DNA of 64,000 nt, taken from contig JAIUCV010000584.1 in assembly GCA_026724425.1 (NCBI GenBank), forward strand, positions 1 to 64,000, read 5' to 3'. How positions within the stretch are numbered: the stretch's first letter is position 1; each line of letters opens with the position of its first letter. Shown one piece after another: positions 1 through 12,948 of the stretch. The stretch comes from Erythrophleum ivorense (taxonomy: Eukaryota; Streptophyta; Magnoliopsida; Fabales; Fabaceae). A model generated the notes under the pieces. The model ran no database searches and was not told where the DNA came from. It was given only the letters and a program-made list of their open reading frames with translations. The position numbers were made by a program, and so were the translations under genes.

Positions 1-856
1 CTTTCTTTGCTTGTTCTTTTCTTTGCTTGGCTTCTCCTCTCCAAACTCAAAAATTCCCTTCTTGGTTTGACCTTAAAACAGACCCAAAAGCTTCAATAAA
101 TCCATGGGAAAGAAGAGAAGAAGAAGGAGAAGAAGGTTGCTCAGGAAAAACTAAGAAAAATCATGAAAATTCATACCTTTCTCTTGCTTTTTCTTCCCCC
201 TTTCTCTCCTCCCTTGTGCTCCTCACTCTCTTGGTCCTTGCTCTAGTTAGGGCAGAAATGAAATAAACCAAATGAGGAGAAGAGTGGGGCATGAGGTATA
301 TATAGCTAGGTTTCAAGAATTGTTTCCAAAAATTCCATTTATGTCCCTTAATCTTGACATTTTCATTTTCGGTTTGTTTTAGCTCTTTCTTTAGAACCAT
401 CTTTTCTATCATAAAATTTAGGTCTTCAATCTTATAAGATGTCTTTGGAATCACTCAAATTGGAGCTAAAACCTTCTTGAAAGAAAGGATCAAAGTTCGA
501 GTCAACCGATGTCAGAAAATGTACATCGGAGGAGTTTTAACTGTTCCAGGGCTTCCCATAGTTTTCAGAGTCTCTGAAAACCTAAAAGATTCAAATTTTA
601 CATTTAAAAAGCCCCTCTTGTGAGTATTTCAAAATTTATCCAAAATTATGAAAATGCCATTACATTACGTAACTATTTTGCTAAATTCTGTTTGATTATT
701 TTACCCTCTATTTTAGGGCACCTTTGGCCTCCTAATTTTATTACTTAATGTCTAGATCATTGTTCTAATTTTTCTGGACCTTAACCAGTTCATTTCAGAG
801 GACTTACTTTGGAAATGCATCCATTTCCGTCATTTTTACGAAAATTGGACATTACA
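1..856 (-). repeat. LTR fragment, family C (truncated by window edge)
   Basis: Read on the minus strand this begins with TGTAATGTCC at 856 and runs off the left edge of the window. It matches the plan of the 3' LTR at 63113 and the segment at 9376: a TGTAA start, a block near 520-680 with the words for 'gaaaatgccattac' and 'aagcccctcttgtg', then a TATA-like site on the minus strand near 296-305 and a purine-rich leader. The same relative spacing of start, TATA-like site and a GGTATG/GGTAA word is seen in all three copies. Whether it is a solo LTR or part of a longer element cannot be decided, because the other end lies outside. The small open frames here are not genes. Confidence 0.7.
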
Positions 857-1046
857 TTTCCAACCCAGACATTATGAATCATAATGTTATGTACTACTAG
901 TTAGTTATAATTACATTTAATAAACATGGTTGTTAATCATAGTGTTATATGACAAAATTAGTTATAATTACATTTTAAGAAATGTTCTCTACTTACTAAA
1001 CTAGGCATCCATATTCTATGCTAAACATTCTCTACTTCCTTTTCCA

Positions 1047-2640
1047 TAGGTTTATATCTCACTTACGAGATGAGAATGGGAATTGGGTATAGGATTTATA
1101 AGAAATTGAAGGTATGACATGCAATTATTTTTAGTAGGTTTTTCGAATTGATACGGATGTCTTAATGGACCATATTGTGAATGCTATGAGACAAGTATGT
1201 CTTCCTACTCTATCTCAAGATCATATAGAAGGTCTTCTTGTAGATGTTACTGTAGAGGAAATTGAGGAAGTTGCTTTTTAATTGAAAGTAGATAGTGCTC
1301 CAAGGCTAGATGAGCTTCTACAAATTTTTATCAGATTTATCAGTATATGTGAAAAGAGATTTGATATAGATGACACTTTAGTGTTTTTGAACAAAGTATC
1401 TATTGAAAGTTATTTATCAGGCTTTTATTACCTTGATACCTAAATGTGATAATCCTCAGTCTCTTAAGGATTATTGTCCTAATAGTCTTTGCAATGTGAT
1501 TTATAAATTGATCTGTAAAATAATATGTAATAGGTTAAAGAAGTGCTTAAACAGGTGATAACACCCAATCAAAGTGCTCTTATCCCAAGCAAATTAATTA
1601 ATCTTGAATAATATTATTTTGCCTGCAAAGCTCATTCATAAACTACAACATGCAAAGTCTAATAGACTAGGTTGGTGTGCTTACAAATTGGATATTGCCA
1701 AAGCCTATGACAAAGTCTCTTGGAAATTCTTAGAAGCAATCCTTGAGTTATGGGATTTCCTTTAAGTTAGATCTAGCTTATTATGCAATGTGTAAGCAAG
1801 GTCTCATATCAAGTTATGGTAAATGGGCTTCCAATTAAAGTGTTTCATCCTTAGTAAGGTCTTTGACAAGGTGATCCTTTTCCTAATATTTACTTATCTT
1901 ATGTGTTAACGTGTTATCATATATGATATATATAAGGAGGAACAAGGCAAAGCCTGGAAGGGTATACAGATATCTTGTTCATTCTAAGCCAGTGATGCAC
2001 TTAAAAATCTTTACTAGTTTTTAGTCCATGTGTGTCATATCGATTAAAAAAGAGTTTAGCTAGTATTTTTGAGGTGCAATTTACATCTCACCTTGGTAAA
2101 TACTTGGGTGCTTATATTGATGTAGGATGAGGTAAAATTAAGATTTATAAAGAGATGGTGGAAAAGATATATCATAAATTACAAACTTGGAAGTTAGTAT
2201 TATTGTATATGGTAAGAAGGCTTACTTTGATTAAATTAGTGCTAAATCCTTCATTAACTTATTTGTTATCATATTTTGAACTCCCTAACAAATATTGCTA
2301 GCAAATTGACATGAAATTGGCTAATTTCTTCTAAGAATACTTAAACTTTAAACCTAAGCTGCATTTGCTAAGATGGTCAAAGATTTGTTGCCCAACATAT
2401 TTATGAGGTTTAGTGATTAAGCAGACACAACTTTTTAATAATGCACTTTTCTAGCCAAACATGTTTGGTGGTTAATTTCATATGAGCCTGAGTCATTATT
2501 TGCATATATTCTTAAACCAAAGTATTACTTAAATAGATCTCAAGGTAGCTATCTTCCATTCAACCATATCTTAGATGTGGAAAGGAGTCATAAAGTCTAG
2601 TTACTTGGTTTATGACAACTTACAATGGAGAGTTGGTAAT
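1047..2640 (+). pseudogene. L1-type LINE reverse transcriptase remnant, 5' part
   Basis: Translation in shifting plus frames gives a clear plant non-LTR retrotransposon ORF2 order. There is a segment with EIEEVAF and a DSAP-like stretch near 1250-1310, then LIPKCDNPQSLKDY near 1430-1470, QSALIP near 1570, KLDIAKAYDKVSWKFLEA near 1690-1735, and the region matching the conserved GLRQGDP block near 1855-1880, which is degenerate. A KYLGAYID segment near 2100 and a WRVGN word at the very end (about 2622-2636) follow. Many stops and frameshifts make it non-functional. It stops abruptly at 2640, where a solo LTR is inserted, and resumes at 8558. The 5' end near 1047 is approximate; 857-1046 holds nothing recognisable. 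Confidence 0.85.
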
Positions 2641-3555
2641 TGTAACACCCCGAAATTAATTAAAAATAATTATGAAGAATTAAGGAATTAATATGGGAGA
2701 TTTGGAGAGATTAAAGAAAATAAGGATTTCTAAAGAAATAGATTTATTTTAAACATTTTGAGACAATAATCATTTTTGTCATTATTAGGTGAAAATATAT
2801 TAATTATGGTTATGAGTCTAATAAGTGAAATTAATTAACAGAAGATAGACATTTAATTTGTATCTTATAATCAATTTATTTATGTCATGAGCCAATTATA
2901 AAAGCCCACTCTTAGTATGTAAGAAGGTCTAATTTCATTTCTTAAAGGCCTAACTCTCATTTCATTAACTTAACTCTTAGTCTCATGGCCCAATATGCAG
3001 ATTTCTGGACCCCATTGGATAATGGGCATGTGGATTTGCCCATATGGCCTTCAAACCTTAAGGGTTTTGTAGCCACACTAAAATTTAGAGGCAAAAACCC
3101 TTAGTGCTACAAAACACAAAAGCATTTTCGCACAGGAAGAGAGGAGGCTAAGGTTTTTCTATATTCTTCTACCATTTCTTACTTCTAGAGGAAGATTTGG
3201 CTAAGGTAATCAATATGAAACTTGTTCCTCTCATCTTCCTTTACATTTTGGTTTGATTGGTTTGTCATTTGGAGGATTTTTATTTTTTTTCTCAAATATG
3301 AAATTTGTTATTCTAATGGATTCTAGGTTAACTTTTGAAGGTTGAGATTAGAGGGGTTATTAGGTAAGCATTTCCTCCTTATTTTGATGTGTTCCTATTG
3401 GTTAGTGGCCCTAATGGCTAACTTACATAATGAGCTTTGATTTTGTGCGAAAATACCTAGAAATTGGAGTGGAATATTATGGTTTTTGGTGTGGGTAAAG
3501 CTCAAGTCTAAATTTGGAAATTTTGGTGATTGGTTAAGTGATTTTAAGTAGTTCT

Positions 3556-6452
3556 TGTAACACCCTCATTTCTAGCTTATACCCATCATGCCATACGTGC
3601 TCATATACATCTAGGAAGACTAAAGTAAGGTCTCCCTTCCTTAGATGCTTACACTTTCTTTACATTGTGGCATGGTTAAAATGCATTTTAGTGTCACATG
3701 GACCGAGTTAGCTCATTATATGCATCCTCATATTTAATTGCACCATTACAACTCATTTCAATCCCAAAAACATGCTTTAAACCCATGGAAAGCAAAAGGG
3801 ATATGAGACATGCATGTTCATTTTCGGCCTTGCTGGGCCTCTTTTCTGGGCAAAGTTTGGAAATTCATAACTAAATATAGAAAAATCAAAAACATGCTCT
3901 CTTGTCACTCTGGAAAGCTTAGACTGTCTACTTCATGGGAAAAATATATACAAATCATAAAATCCCACACACAACGCGTTTGACACGCGAAATTATCTGT
4001 AGGTCTGAGGGGTTCCTGATGCTGTCACAGTTTATTGATATGGATTTCAAAAATGTCTAACTAATTCCACAAAAATCCAGTGCTTACAAATGATATCACT
4101 ATGGAAATATGTAGATGTTAACTAGAGAGGAAAAATATCTCTAGATCAGTTCATTAAGCCAAACTCCCGAAAACGGATAGAACAGTACCTCGGGTCTGGT
4201 GAGATGACTGATGCTGGATAGAACCTTCGAAAATGCATATCTTCCTCTCTAAACCTCCAAATGAGGTGCTTCTAGATGTACAAGTCACTATGACTGTCTA
4301 GTTTTTACTCATAAAATTTCATAGTCATTGGATCACATTTTCCCCTCGGATGACACAATTTCACAACTGACCAAATGAACAGTATTTCTGAAAATCTGAA
4401 ATTCTGATACCAACTTTGAAAAATCATAGAAAATTCTATAGACCTCCAAATGACTTGATCTTTAGGTTCCCAAAAATTTCTAGACAAGATCTAGTCACAT
4501 GCCAAATTTCAAGGCAAGGAGAGGTCATTGGATCAGATTTGGACATCATGGGCAAAGGGACCACTTTCTTGTGTTAATAGAGGGCTAATGGGTCCAACTT
4601 TGCTTCTCCTATCTCTATGACTCTATGGGCACATGGAAAAGTATCAATATAGGCTATCAAACATGGCTTAAGTGTCTAACAACTCGGATTTGCAAAACTC
4701 ACTCTCCCACACCAACACATACACTCATGGGAGAATGCTAAATCTTACCATTCATTGCCACACTTGCTACATCATACACCATGGATTCAATTCTCATATA
4801 TATATACATTGAATACATTCATTTACAATTATTCATAGGTGCTACATCATGTACATCATATCATTAGATACATCTCTTAGCTTAACAACAAAATAATGAC
4901 CACATGATTCTTTTACAATTTCCTTCATTGAGTTCCCTAGCTTCAAGTGTGGTGGCTCCCATCTCTTGTCTCACTTGGTCCACCTAGCATGTTTGGATGG
5001 TGGAGAGGGGGAGTGAGATTCAAAGAATCTCAATAGCTCATCTTTCATTCAATCATACATACAAAGCATGCAAACAAGTCTCACCATGTATGCATGGGCA
5101 TGTTAGCATATGAAATCATAAGAAAAGCATTTGCAACATTTGAGTTAGCCATACATATAAAAGCATTTTCAACATGTGAGTGCGCCATACATAACATATA
5201 AAAGCTTGCCAAGTAAATGCCAAGTAAATGGATTAACCTCACCCACTCACTTGTGGATTTTGGACTTGCCTTACCCATTCTCTAAGAGGTTCTTAGACTC
5301 AACCCTTACTCTTTGGGAGTCAACCTCACTTTTGGGAGACTCTTTACTTTGTCTCAACCAACTTGAGGGTTTTTGGCTCATCCTCACCATGGCTAGAGGG
5401 TTATTGGCTTTTCCATACTCAAGCAAACTCAAGAAACCACATAAAACATTATTGAAATACATGAGGCATCATCATGCTAGCATATTTCTCATGGTTCAAA
5501 ATATACATACACACAAGCAAGACAATGTAAGCACACATCTTATGCATGAAAGAAGGTGGAGAGAGCTACCTTATTGGCTATTCACAACTTTTCCTTTCAA
5601 TTTGTCTCCTCCCTTGTGGTTTTCACAATCACCTCTAGATGGGAGTACTTCTCTTAAGCCTAACTACACAAGAAAAATGGAATTACTCTCTTAACACTTT
5701 ATTCATAAGCTAGGGATTTCTTTCTAGTAAACCCTACTAAGCATATAAGAGCTAGTGGTTCTTTCTCTCACTAGAAACTCATCAACTCTCCTTCCTCTCT
5801 CAAGCTCTCAAGAAAGGAAGCAAGGGGGAATTAAAGATATGTGAGTCTTGGTCTTCTTCCAAAGGGGTTTTCTACTCTCCCTCCTCTGAACCAAGCTCAA
5901 AACATGGCTACTTTAACTACCAAAACCGTAGGAAGAGAGGATAAAGAGAGAAGAACAACATGCTAAGAGAAAAGCCATGGAAATCCTTACCTTTTCTTGT
6001 TTTTCCTTCCTCCTTTAGGCTTCTCTCTCTCTCCTCCGCCCTTTTCTCTGTCTCAGAGGGAGCTTAAGTCGGTTACAGAGTGAAAGAAAGAGTTGGGACG
6101 CTTTAAAAAGTCAAATTCTCTTTTTTCACGCTTTTCCAGACTAACCCTCGCTATAGCAAGCCATAACCCTCACTACGGCGAGCTCGAATCAGTCCCATAC
6201 CTATGCCTTCGCTACAACGCGCTACGGCGAGCAACGCCCTGGTTTTTGTATGGGGTGCTCGAACTCGCTATAGCTAGAAGGCATTCTCGCTATAGCTAGA
6301 CCATTTTTCGCTATAGCGAACAGGTACATTCGCTATAGCTAGGCTGTAGCTAGCAGACTTAGAAAATTTTCAGCTTCCAAAAATTTTCATCTTTTCTTTT
6401 CTCTTCTCTTTTTTTTTTCTTTTTCTTTTCTTTTCTTCTTCTGGTTGTTACA
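3556..6452 (-). repeat. Solo LTR, family B (B1), nested in A0
   Basis: The termini are TGTAACACCC at 3556 and GGTTGTTACA ending at 6452, with inverted TGTAACA ends. An exact 5-bp target duplication GTTCT lies at 3551-3555 and 6453-6457. No internal coding region is present, so it is a solo LTR. Sense is inferred as minus: on that strand a purine-rich leader and an AAAAGGTAAGG word (about 5990 reading leftward) follow a TTTAAA site, as in other LTRs of the window. A cluster of CGCTATAGC palindromes lies at 6130-6350. The longer open frames inside, for example 5176-5694, show no homology I recognise. A second copy in inverse orientation is at 9334-12948. Confidence 0.85.
6130..6350. repeat. CGCTATAGCG / CGCTACGGCG palindrome cluster in LTR B1
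   Basis: Five copies of CGCTATAGC and two of CGCTACGGCGAG lie within about 220 bp, most preceded by CT or TT and followed by GAA, TAG or AAG. The core CGCTATAGCG is a perfect palindrome. The family A LTRs hold a CCGCGG-centred cluster (see 40920-41345). Confidence 0.75.
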
Positions 6453-8557
6453 GTTCTTAGTACTAAGAATGAATAGGTAAATGAATAGGTAATTAATTTC
6501 TATAGTGAATAATGAGTTGAAAACTTGTCTTGGCAATTTAGGACCTTTAGAGTGTGGGAATTTACTGTTGGCTTTAGAACTTTACTCAATTAAGTGAGGT
6601 AACTGGGGTTTGAATTTCAATTCCTTGCATATATACATTGCTAATATGATAATTGCTGAATAATATGTTTTGTTGTCCTAAATGATTGGTTAGCTACTTG
6701 AAATATCATTTTTGGGACTACAAGTGAGTCCTTGGTAAAGCTGTGGTGTGGTTGCCACCCTTGCATTATGTTTTGATTAGGCACCGAGTTATGATTAAAC
6801 TCATAAATGCATTGAACTCAGGTTATGCTTAATAGGGAGTTGGTGCCATGGACTAGCCTTTCCCTATGTTATTAGCTATTAACATGATATATGTGATTGC
6901 TAGTATGGGATAATAGTTACTAATAGTCAAACTAGTTCATTTATTGATGATGATGATACTTTCAGTAATTATGTTTAATATGCATTTATGCTTATTGAAT
7001 TATACATATGTATGGAATTTTCTTTCGGTTACTGAGATTCATATTTCACTCCATTTTATAAGCTAATAGTTTTAAGTGAAAGTTTTTGTATTTCATCCCA
7101 TTTTATGGGCTAACAATTTCAAGTGAACATTTTTTGGATAACGAAAAAGGGAAGCAAGTGGATGAACATCCCTGATTTAAGGCTTTGTGTAGGATTTCTA
7201 CACTTGGAACCATTTTGAGGTAGAGTAGATGCTATTTTTTTATAATTTATTTTGTATAGCATCATCATGCACTCATATTGCTAAGTGTAGGTATTTTTAT
7301 GTTTTGTAGATAATGATATAACTAATAGGAAGTTAAACCGTATATCATTTGTAATTTGATGCTTGTACTTAAGGATGATCTAATATGGGTTGTTGCTAAT
7401 GAAGAACCATTGTCTATTTCCCTTGACAATATATTTATGCCATGAAATGAATGATCATCTTGAATAGTGTTGTATGGAAGCCCTATTGGATTATATATTG
7501 GAATGATGTTATTAGGGGCTTAAGTACCTATTATTGTCAAGATTTTGTAAACTTATTGATATGAAATGATGATTAATTGAAGTGGACCACCCTTAAGTCC
7601 CCAAACAATGAGGATAGGTGAATGGAGGTATATAAGAGCTAGAATGTCATTAGAAACCTTGTATGTTAGCTATAGAGGCCTTAGAATTCATTTAGTGTTA
7701 GTGGTAAATGGCAGGAGAGTGTGAAAATGAGAGAATAAGACCAGAAGAGAGTGAAGTTGTGGCTCGAAGTACTTGAGTCACGGCTAAAAATTATTTTTGG
7801 GGCAACAAAAGCTAAGAACATAGTAGCATCGAAGGTTGAGTCACTGTGCAACATGGAAAAGTAGATTTCAGAGGGTGCCCGAGAGCAATCTCCCCACGAC
7901 GAGCATCGGGCGAGATACTTGGAAGAGTTCAAGAAAGGTCTCTCATCAAGGCAAGACTTGAGAAAAACTAGACTTTTAAGTTCTAGTAGCTCATCTTGTC
8001 GTAGTGCAATGGGAGCCCACCGAGGCAAGAATAGTGAAAAATTGAATAGTGAAGTCCAATGGAGAGCTTCACCACGGCGTGGGAGTTTTAAGTTGCAGTG
8101 AGAGTCCTATATTTCAAAAAAATAGCTCTAGTAGCAAACCAAGTCGCGATAAGGAGTGTTTAAGTTGTAGCATGAATGCATTTTAAAACTTCTAAGAGTT
8201 TCAGAAGCTAATTTGGCTGTCGCCAAACTCCTCCAAGTCGCAGCCTAAATCTTCAAACTCCCATTTTAGCTAAAAAATTTTGGTTTTACCTATGGTAAAA
8301 TCATATATTGACTTGGAAACCAATGTAAATGAGTTTTATGTTTCTTATAATTAAATGTGAATGGAATGGAGATTTTGTAGGAGAATGTTGTACCCTTTAG
8401 CTATGAACCTAATTGGTGATTAAAAATAATTGAAAAGGTTCAAATTTTTTCATATTTTCATCTATTAACGTATTATTAATAATGTTTAATCTTAGGTAGT
8501 CTTGTTTAAGAGACCGATTAGGCTTAATTAATGTGTTTAGAAGTTAAAGATGTTATA

Positions 8558-9290
8558 GTACTGGGAAAGAGATTTCAATATATAGCCATCATTGTTACGA
8601 AATGTAGTTAGGTCAAAATGCTCCATATAATAGTTAGAGGACCTTATCTTGCATAATCAAGGTACATAGAATATTCCAAAAGTAGCACAACTCTATTCCC
8701 CGAACCAAATTAGGCAAATTGGTCAAATATCAATATCTATGATAAAGCAAAAGGATTCCTTTGTATAGGTGGATAATTCTTTAGAAATATATTCAATTTC
8801 AAATGGATATAGATTGTTGAGCTCATAATGAGATGGATGGATATGTAATCGTGTATAGGGTAAATTTTGGAAGATTAAATTGTTTCTTTGAGTGGTTATG
8901 TTTCTATGGTGATTATTACAAAATGTTTTGCTTGTCAAATTGGTTCTTTGTCAGTATCATTTAGTTTTAGAGGAAAGATGTTTGTTTTGTTAGGAATATA
9001 ATGAATTTATTAATCATATTATTTTATTGTGTCCTTTTGTTAGAGTCGTATGATTTGGATCTCTTATAAAGTTAAGAGTCATTTAGCTAGATCAGCCTGA
9101 GATTTTGAAATAGATTAATTGTTGGGTTGATTTGCATCCACCAAGAATAATAAGGAATAAGGAGAAAATGAGATTATGTATGATTGTGTTATATGTCATT
9201 TTGGTGTTGTCATAATAAATTGATTTTTTTAAAACACAAAATGTTCTCTTAAGTATGCTCTACACTTAATAAAGTGTTTTTTGATCAATA
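8558..9290 (+). pseudogene. L1-type LINE remnant, 3' part with zf-RVT region
   Basis: This continues the LINE interrupted at 2640. The first codons join directly to the WRVGN segment on the other side of the LTR. Downstream, near 8870-9050, the plus-strand translation shows the plant LINE reverse-transcriptase zinc-binding domain: an IKLF-like start, LLQNVL, a CLFC pair (about 8985), then INHIILLCPF (about 9013-9045). Several stops interrupt it. A Trp-Phe-Gly-Ser-like patch follows near 9055. The domain is normal for the C-terminus of L1-type ORF2. The 3' end is unclear; the sequence loses coding character near 9230-9290 and meets the next LTR at 9334. Confidence 0.75.
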
Positions 9291-9333
9291 TGGGATGCAT
9301 CATCAACAATAGGAAAGTCCGTGAAACCATGTT

Positions 9334-12300
9334 TGTAACATTTGGTTCTCTGAAAACAAGAGAAAATGTGATAAATGTAACGTACGATTTTTTCGTAAAC
9401 GAATGAAACTCATCGGATACAAAAAGAAGTCCCTTGAAATGATGTAGTTAAGGTCCCCAAAATTTTGGAAAGCATTCTAGACTCTAAAAATGAGAATTCC
9501 AGGCTCATATGGAAAGAAAAACAGAGCTAGAATGAAGAAACAATTTCTTACAAAAAACTTACAAAATGTAATGGCATTTTCGTAATTTTGAGAAATTTTT
9601 GAAATTCACACAGGAGGGTTTTTAAATGAAAATTTTGAGTTTTTCAAGGTTCTCAGAGGCCCTAAAAACCATGGGAAGGCCTAGGATAGCTAAAGGCCCT
9701 CCGATGGACGTTTTTCAACGTCGGTGCACCTGAACTTTGGCGGATTCGTTCAGGAAGGTTGTAGCTCCGATTTGAGTGATTTCAAAGGTATTTTACTAAA
9801 TTGGGAATCTAAATTTTATAATAGAAAAAACGGTTCTAAAAAAGGAACTAAAACGAAGTAGAAAAGAAAATACCAAAAACGAAGGGAAAATGAAAATTTT
9901 TGAAAGTGTTTCTTCCTCCCACCTATATATATGATGCACCCTTTCTCCCCCTTCATTTTGGTCGACCAAGCTCTACCCAAAAACTAGAGAAAACCCTAGG
10001 GGATGAGGCACACAAGAGGAGGAAGAAAAGGAGGAGAAATTTAAGCTAAAAAGTAAGAAAATTTAGTAGTTTTTCATGCTCTCTTCCTTCCAAACCTCTT
10101 CTCCTCCAATCTCCTTTGTTTCCTTTGATTAAAATAAAGTTCACAAATCTATTTTAAGTGAGAAATTGAGGAAAAAATTTGGATTTGAAGAGAGGAGCTT
10201 GAAGAAAACAAGATTCAAGTGAGAAAAAAAGTAAGAAAATAAGGTAATTTCTTCTTCCATGGTTGCTATCCCTTCCTCCTCATTTTCTACCATTTCGCCC
10301 ACTCAAAAAACCCTAGGAGGGTTTGATTTTTAGGCAGAACCAAGGGTGGTTCTTAAGGAAAAGGGTGTGGAGATTAAGAATATGCAAATAGAATTAACAA
10401 ATAACCATGGAAATTCAAGATGCAAAGTCTAGGGTTTCAAGTGTTCCTTCCAAAATCTGATTTGATATTTTAATTTCTATGCCTAAATGAGAGTTTAAAT
10501 GAGTTTTTAAGATCCCTAGAATTCTCCCCATATGCTTCCCCCATCAAGAAAATAAAGTAAACTCCATGGAAGTCAAAGTCTTCCATAGCCTCCGCCTAAA
10601 GGGGTTTATATAACTAGGGATAGTTTTAAATTTTTCTAAACCCATTTTTGAGTCATATATGATGAATGAAGATGAAGGGAGGCCTTGGAAAAAATTTAGA
10701 AACCATAGAAAGTAAGTTGGTGTCTTATATTCCATAATATGACTAAGCAACATGTAGTTAGGCTCTTTATTTTAATTGTATGATGAATCCAAGAGACTTA
10801 AAAGGAGTCAAGAATCATATTTGAAAGAAAAAAATGGAGCCTAGAATTTATTTGATGGGTGTTACTTCATTAGGTGCATTTTTGGAAACATAAAGGGGCT
10901 AATGAGCCAAGCTAGTATCTAAACAAGTTGTGTGGCCTTAGACTTTACTTCAAGAGTATAATTAGCTTCCATATGATGTGTCTAGCCCAAGAGGAATGAT
11001 CTCCACCTCCTTGGGTGTGTGAGGTCAAGGGAGAAGATTCAAAGCTTAAGGAAAAGTGTACAAATGCTAGCAAGGTAGCTCTCTCCACCTTCTCTCATGC
11101 ATAGATGTGTGCTTACATTGTCTTGAATGTGTGTATGTATTTTTAAGCTATGAAAAGTATTCTAGCATGATTTTATATGCCATGGTATCATGATGATACA
11201 TTATGTTTCTAAATGTAAGGATGAGATAAAGTAAAGAGTCTCCCAAAAGTGAGGTTGACTCCTAAGAGCAAGGTTGAGTCCAAGAACCTCTTAAAGAATG
11301 GGTGAGGCAAGTCTAAAATCCATAAGTGAATAGGTGAGGCTAATCCACTTGCTTGGCAAGCCTTTGTATGCCATGTATAACTTGCTCAATTGTTGAAAAT
11401 GCTTCTTAAATGTTTGCGCATATTAATATGTCCATGTATGTTTTTGTAAGACTTGTTTTGCATGTTTTATGTATAATTGAATGAGAGATGAGTTATTGGA
11501 TTCTTTGAATCTCATCCCCTTCTCTCTAATGATCTAATATGCTAGGTGGACTAAGAGATCAAAGAAATGGGAGCCAACCACATGAGAGATGAGTTTGACA
11601 TCAAAATGCCTAGATTTTGTTACTTTAAGGCCTTATGGATGGCAATTGATGTACTCCATCATTATATATGACCTATGACCATATGAACATGTATAATTAT
11701 ATTATTGTATCATGTATAATTGAGAGCTAAGGTTTTATGAGTGAAAATGCACATTTTAGTCATGTCATGGCAAGTTTACATTATGAAAGTATATGTGTAA
11801 ATGCAATTGCCAAATTGAGATACATAAGGTTTGGGACCATTTAGGTAGCTCACACAAGTCATAATCATACTTTTAGACTTACCCAAGAGGTGCCAAACAT
11901 CAAGAAGAGTCAATTGAATACTTTGGTATCCTATATGAAGCCAAAATTGACCATATTGGAACCTTATATCACTATTTGTCCAAATGTGCTCTTCTTGATC
12001 TGAGATTTGGCATGAAATTAGTTGTTAAGAGCTCTTTGGGAAGCTAAAGAACATAATTTTTTGAGGTCTATAGAATATTTGATAAATTTTCAAAGTTGGC
12101 AAAATTTTAGTTTTAGTCATGTTACTGTTCACTCAGTCTAAAAATAAAATCTGTCACACAAGGCTCAAATGATATCCAATTACCATAAAATTTTATATGA
12201 ATAAACTAGACATTCCTAATGAATTATGCCAACTAGAAGCATCTCATTTGGAGGTCTAGAGAGGGAGATATGAATTTCAAAGATTTTGTCTAGTACTAGG

Positions 12301-12948
12301 CGCTCCACTGATCTCAGGTACTGTTTGATTGAGTTTCGAGGTCTGGGCATGCCTGAACTGGTCTAAAGTTATTTTTTTCCTCTAGTTAACATCCACAGCT
12401 TTTCATATTAATATCATTTGCATGGACTGAATTTTTGTAGAATTAATTGGACATTTTTAAAGTTTGCTGCATAATCTTATAACAGCACCAGTGGACAGCC
12501 AAACCTCTGGACTTTTTCGAATGTCAAACCTCTTCTGTATTGTGTTTCATGGTCTGAACTTTTAGCATAAAGTAGACATGATTAGCTTTCCAGAATGGCT
12601 AAGAATGTATGATTTTAATTTTTCTAGAATTAGTTATGATTTTTTAACATTTGTGACAGAAATGGCAAAATTCTGGTTGAAAATGCATATATGTGTTTTA
12701 TGCTTCCCTTTAGTTTCTACGAGTTATAGGTCACTTTTAGTGATGAAAATGAGTTGTATCTATGTAATTAAATATGAAAATGTGATACATGAGTCCATAT
12801 GGCCCACGGGACTTCGAAGAAAAATTTTATATGCAACGCAACGTTAAGAAACTTATTATTATAATGCCATATTTCTTACTCTCTTATAGGTTGCATGATA
12901 TGAGACATGGAAGTAGTATGAAATAAGTTATAAATATATGGTGTTACA
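9334..12948 (+). repeat. LTR unit, family B (B2), inverted relative to B1, mosaic
   Basis: It runs from TGTAACATTTGG at 9334 to GGTGTTACA ending at 12948, with an exact 5-bp duplication ATGTT at 9329-9333 and 12949-12953. The right two kilobases (about 11030-12948) are the reverse complement of 3556-5560 in B1; for example the 'gcatctcatttggaggtct' block at 12238 pairs with the block at 4250-4275. The left part from 9376 is instead like family C. The outer duplication implies a single insertion, so either a C LTR is nested inside or this LTR is a recombinant. I found no second target duplication for the C-like part. Open frames at 10544-10753 and 12578-12847 look incidental. Confidence 0.75.
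9376..10245 (+). repeat. Family C-like LTR segment inside B2
   Basis: It starts TGTAACGTACG at 9376. It shares with 63113-64000 the ordered blocks 'ggcattttcgtaattttg' (about 9581), 'gttctcagaggccc' (about 9650), 'ctgaactttg' (about 9730) and 'gatttgagtgatttc' (about 9768). A TATATATA site lies near 9923 and an AAGGTAA word near 10243. Offsets from the start (about 547 and 867) resemble those in the 63113 copy (about 515 and 845). The right end is not defined. Confidence 0.65.

Larger units (their letters stand above)
2641..8557 (+). repeat. Old solo LTR, family A (A0), split by a nested LTR
   Basis: It starts TGTAACACCCCGAAATTAAT at 2641 and ends with a decayed TGTTATA at 8551-8557. The flanks are GTAAT (2636-2640) and GTACT (8558-8562), a 5-bp target duplication with one change. 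Removing the nested LTR at 3556-6452 and its extra target copy leaves about 3.0 kb, close to the 2.8-2.9 kb of the two younger family A copies at 38736 and 56062. Shared landmarks include a TATAAAA site near 2897, a CTAAGGTAA word near 3201 and the block near 6720-6850 with 'gagctgtggtgcggctgcc'-like sequence. It interrupts a LINE between the word WRVGN and the following residues. It is the most diverged A copy here, so the oldest. Confidence 0.8.

Noticed and set aside
5176..5694. 172-codon open frame in LTR B1
   Set aside because: No recognisable domain. It lies inside a solo LTR, and the inverse copy at 11030-11350 does not keep it open.
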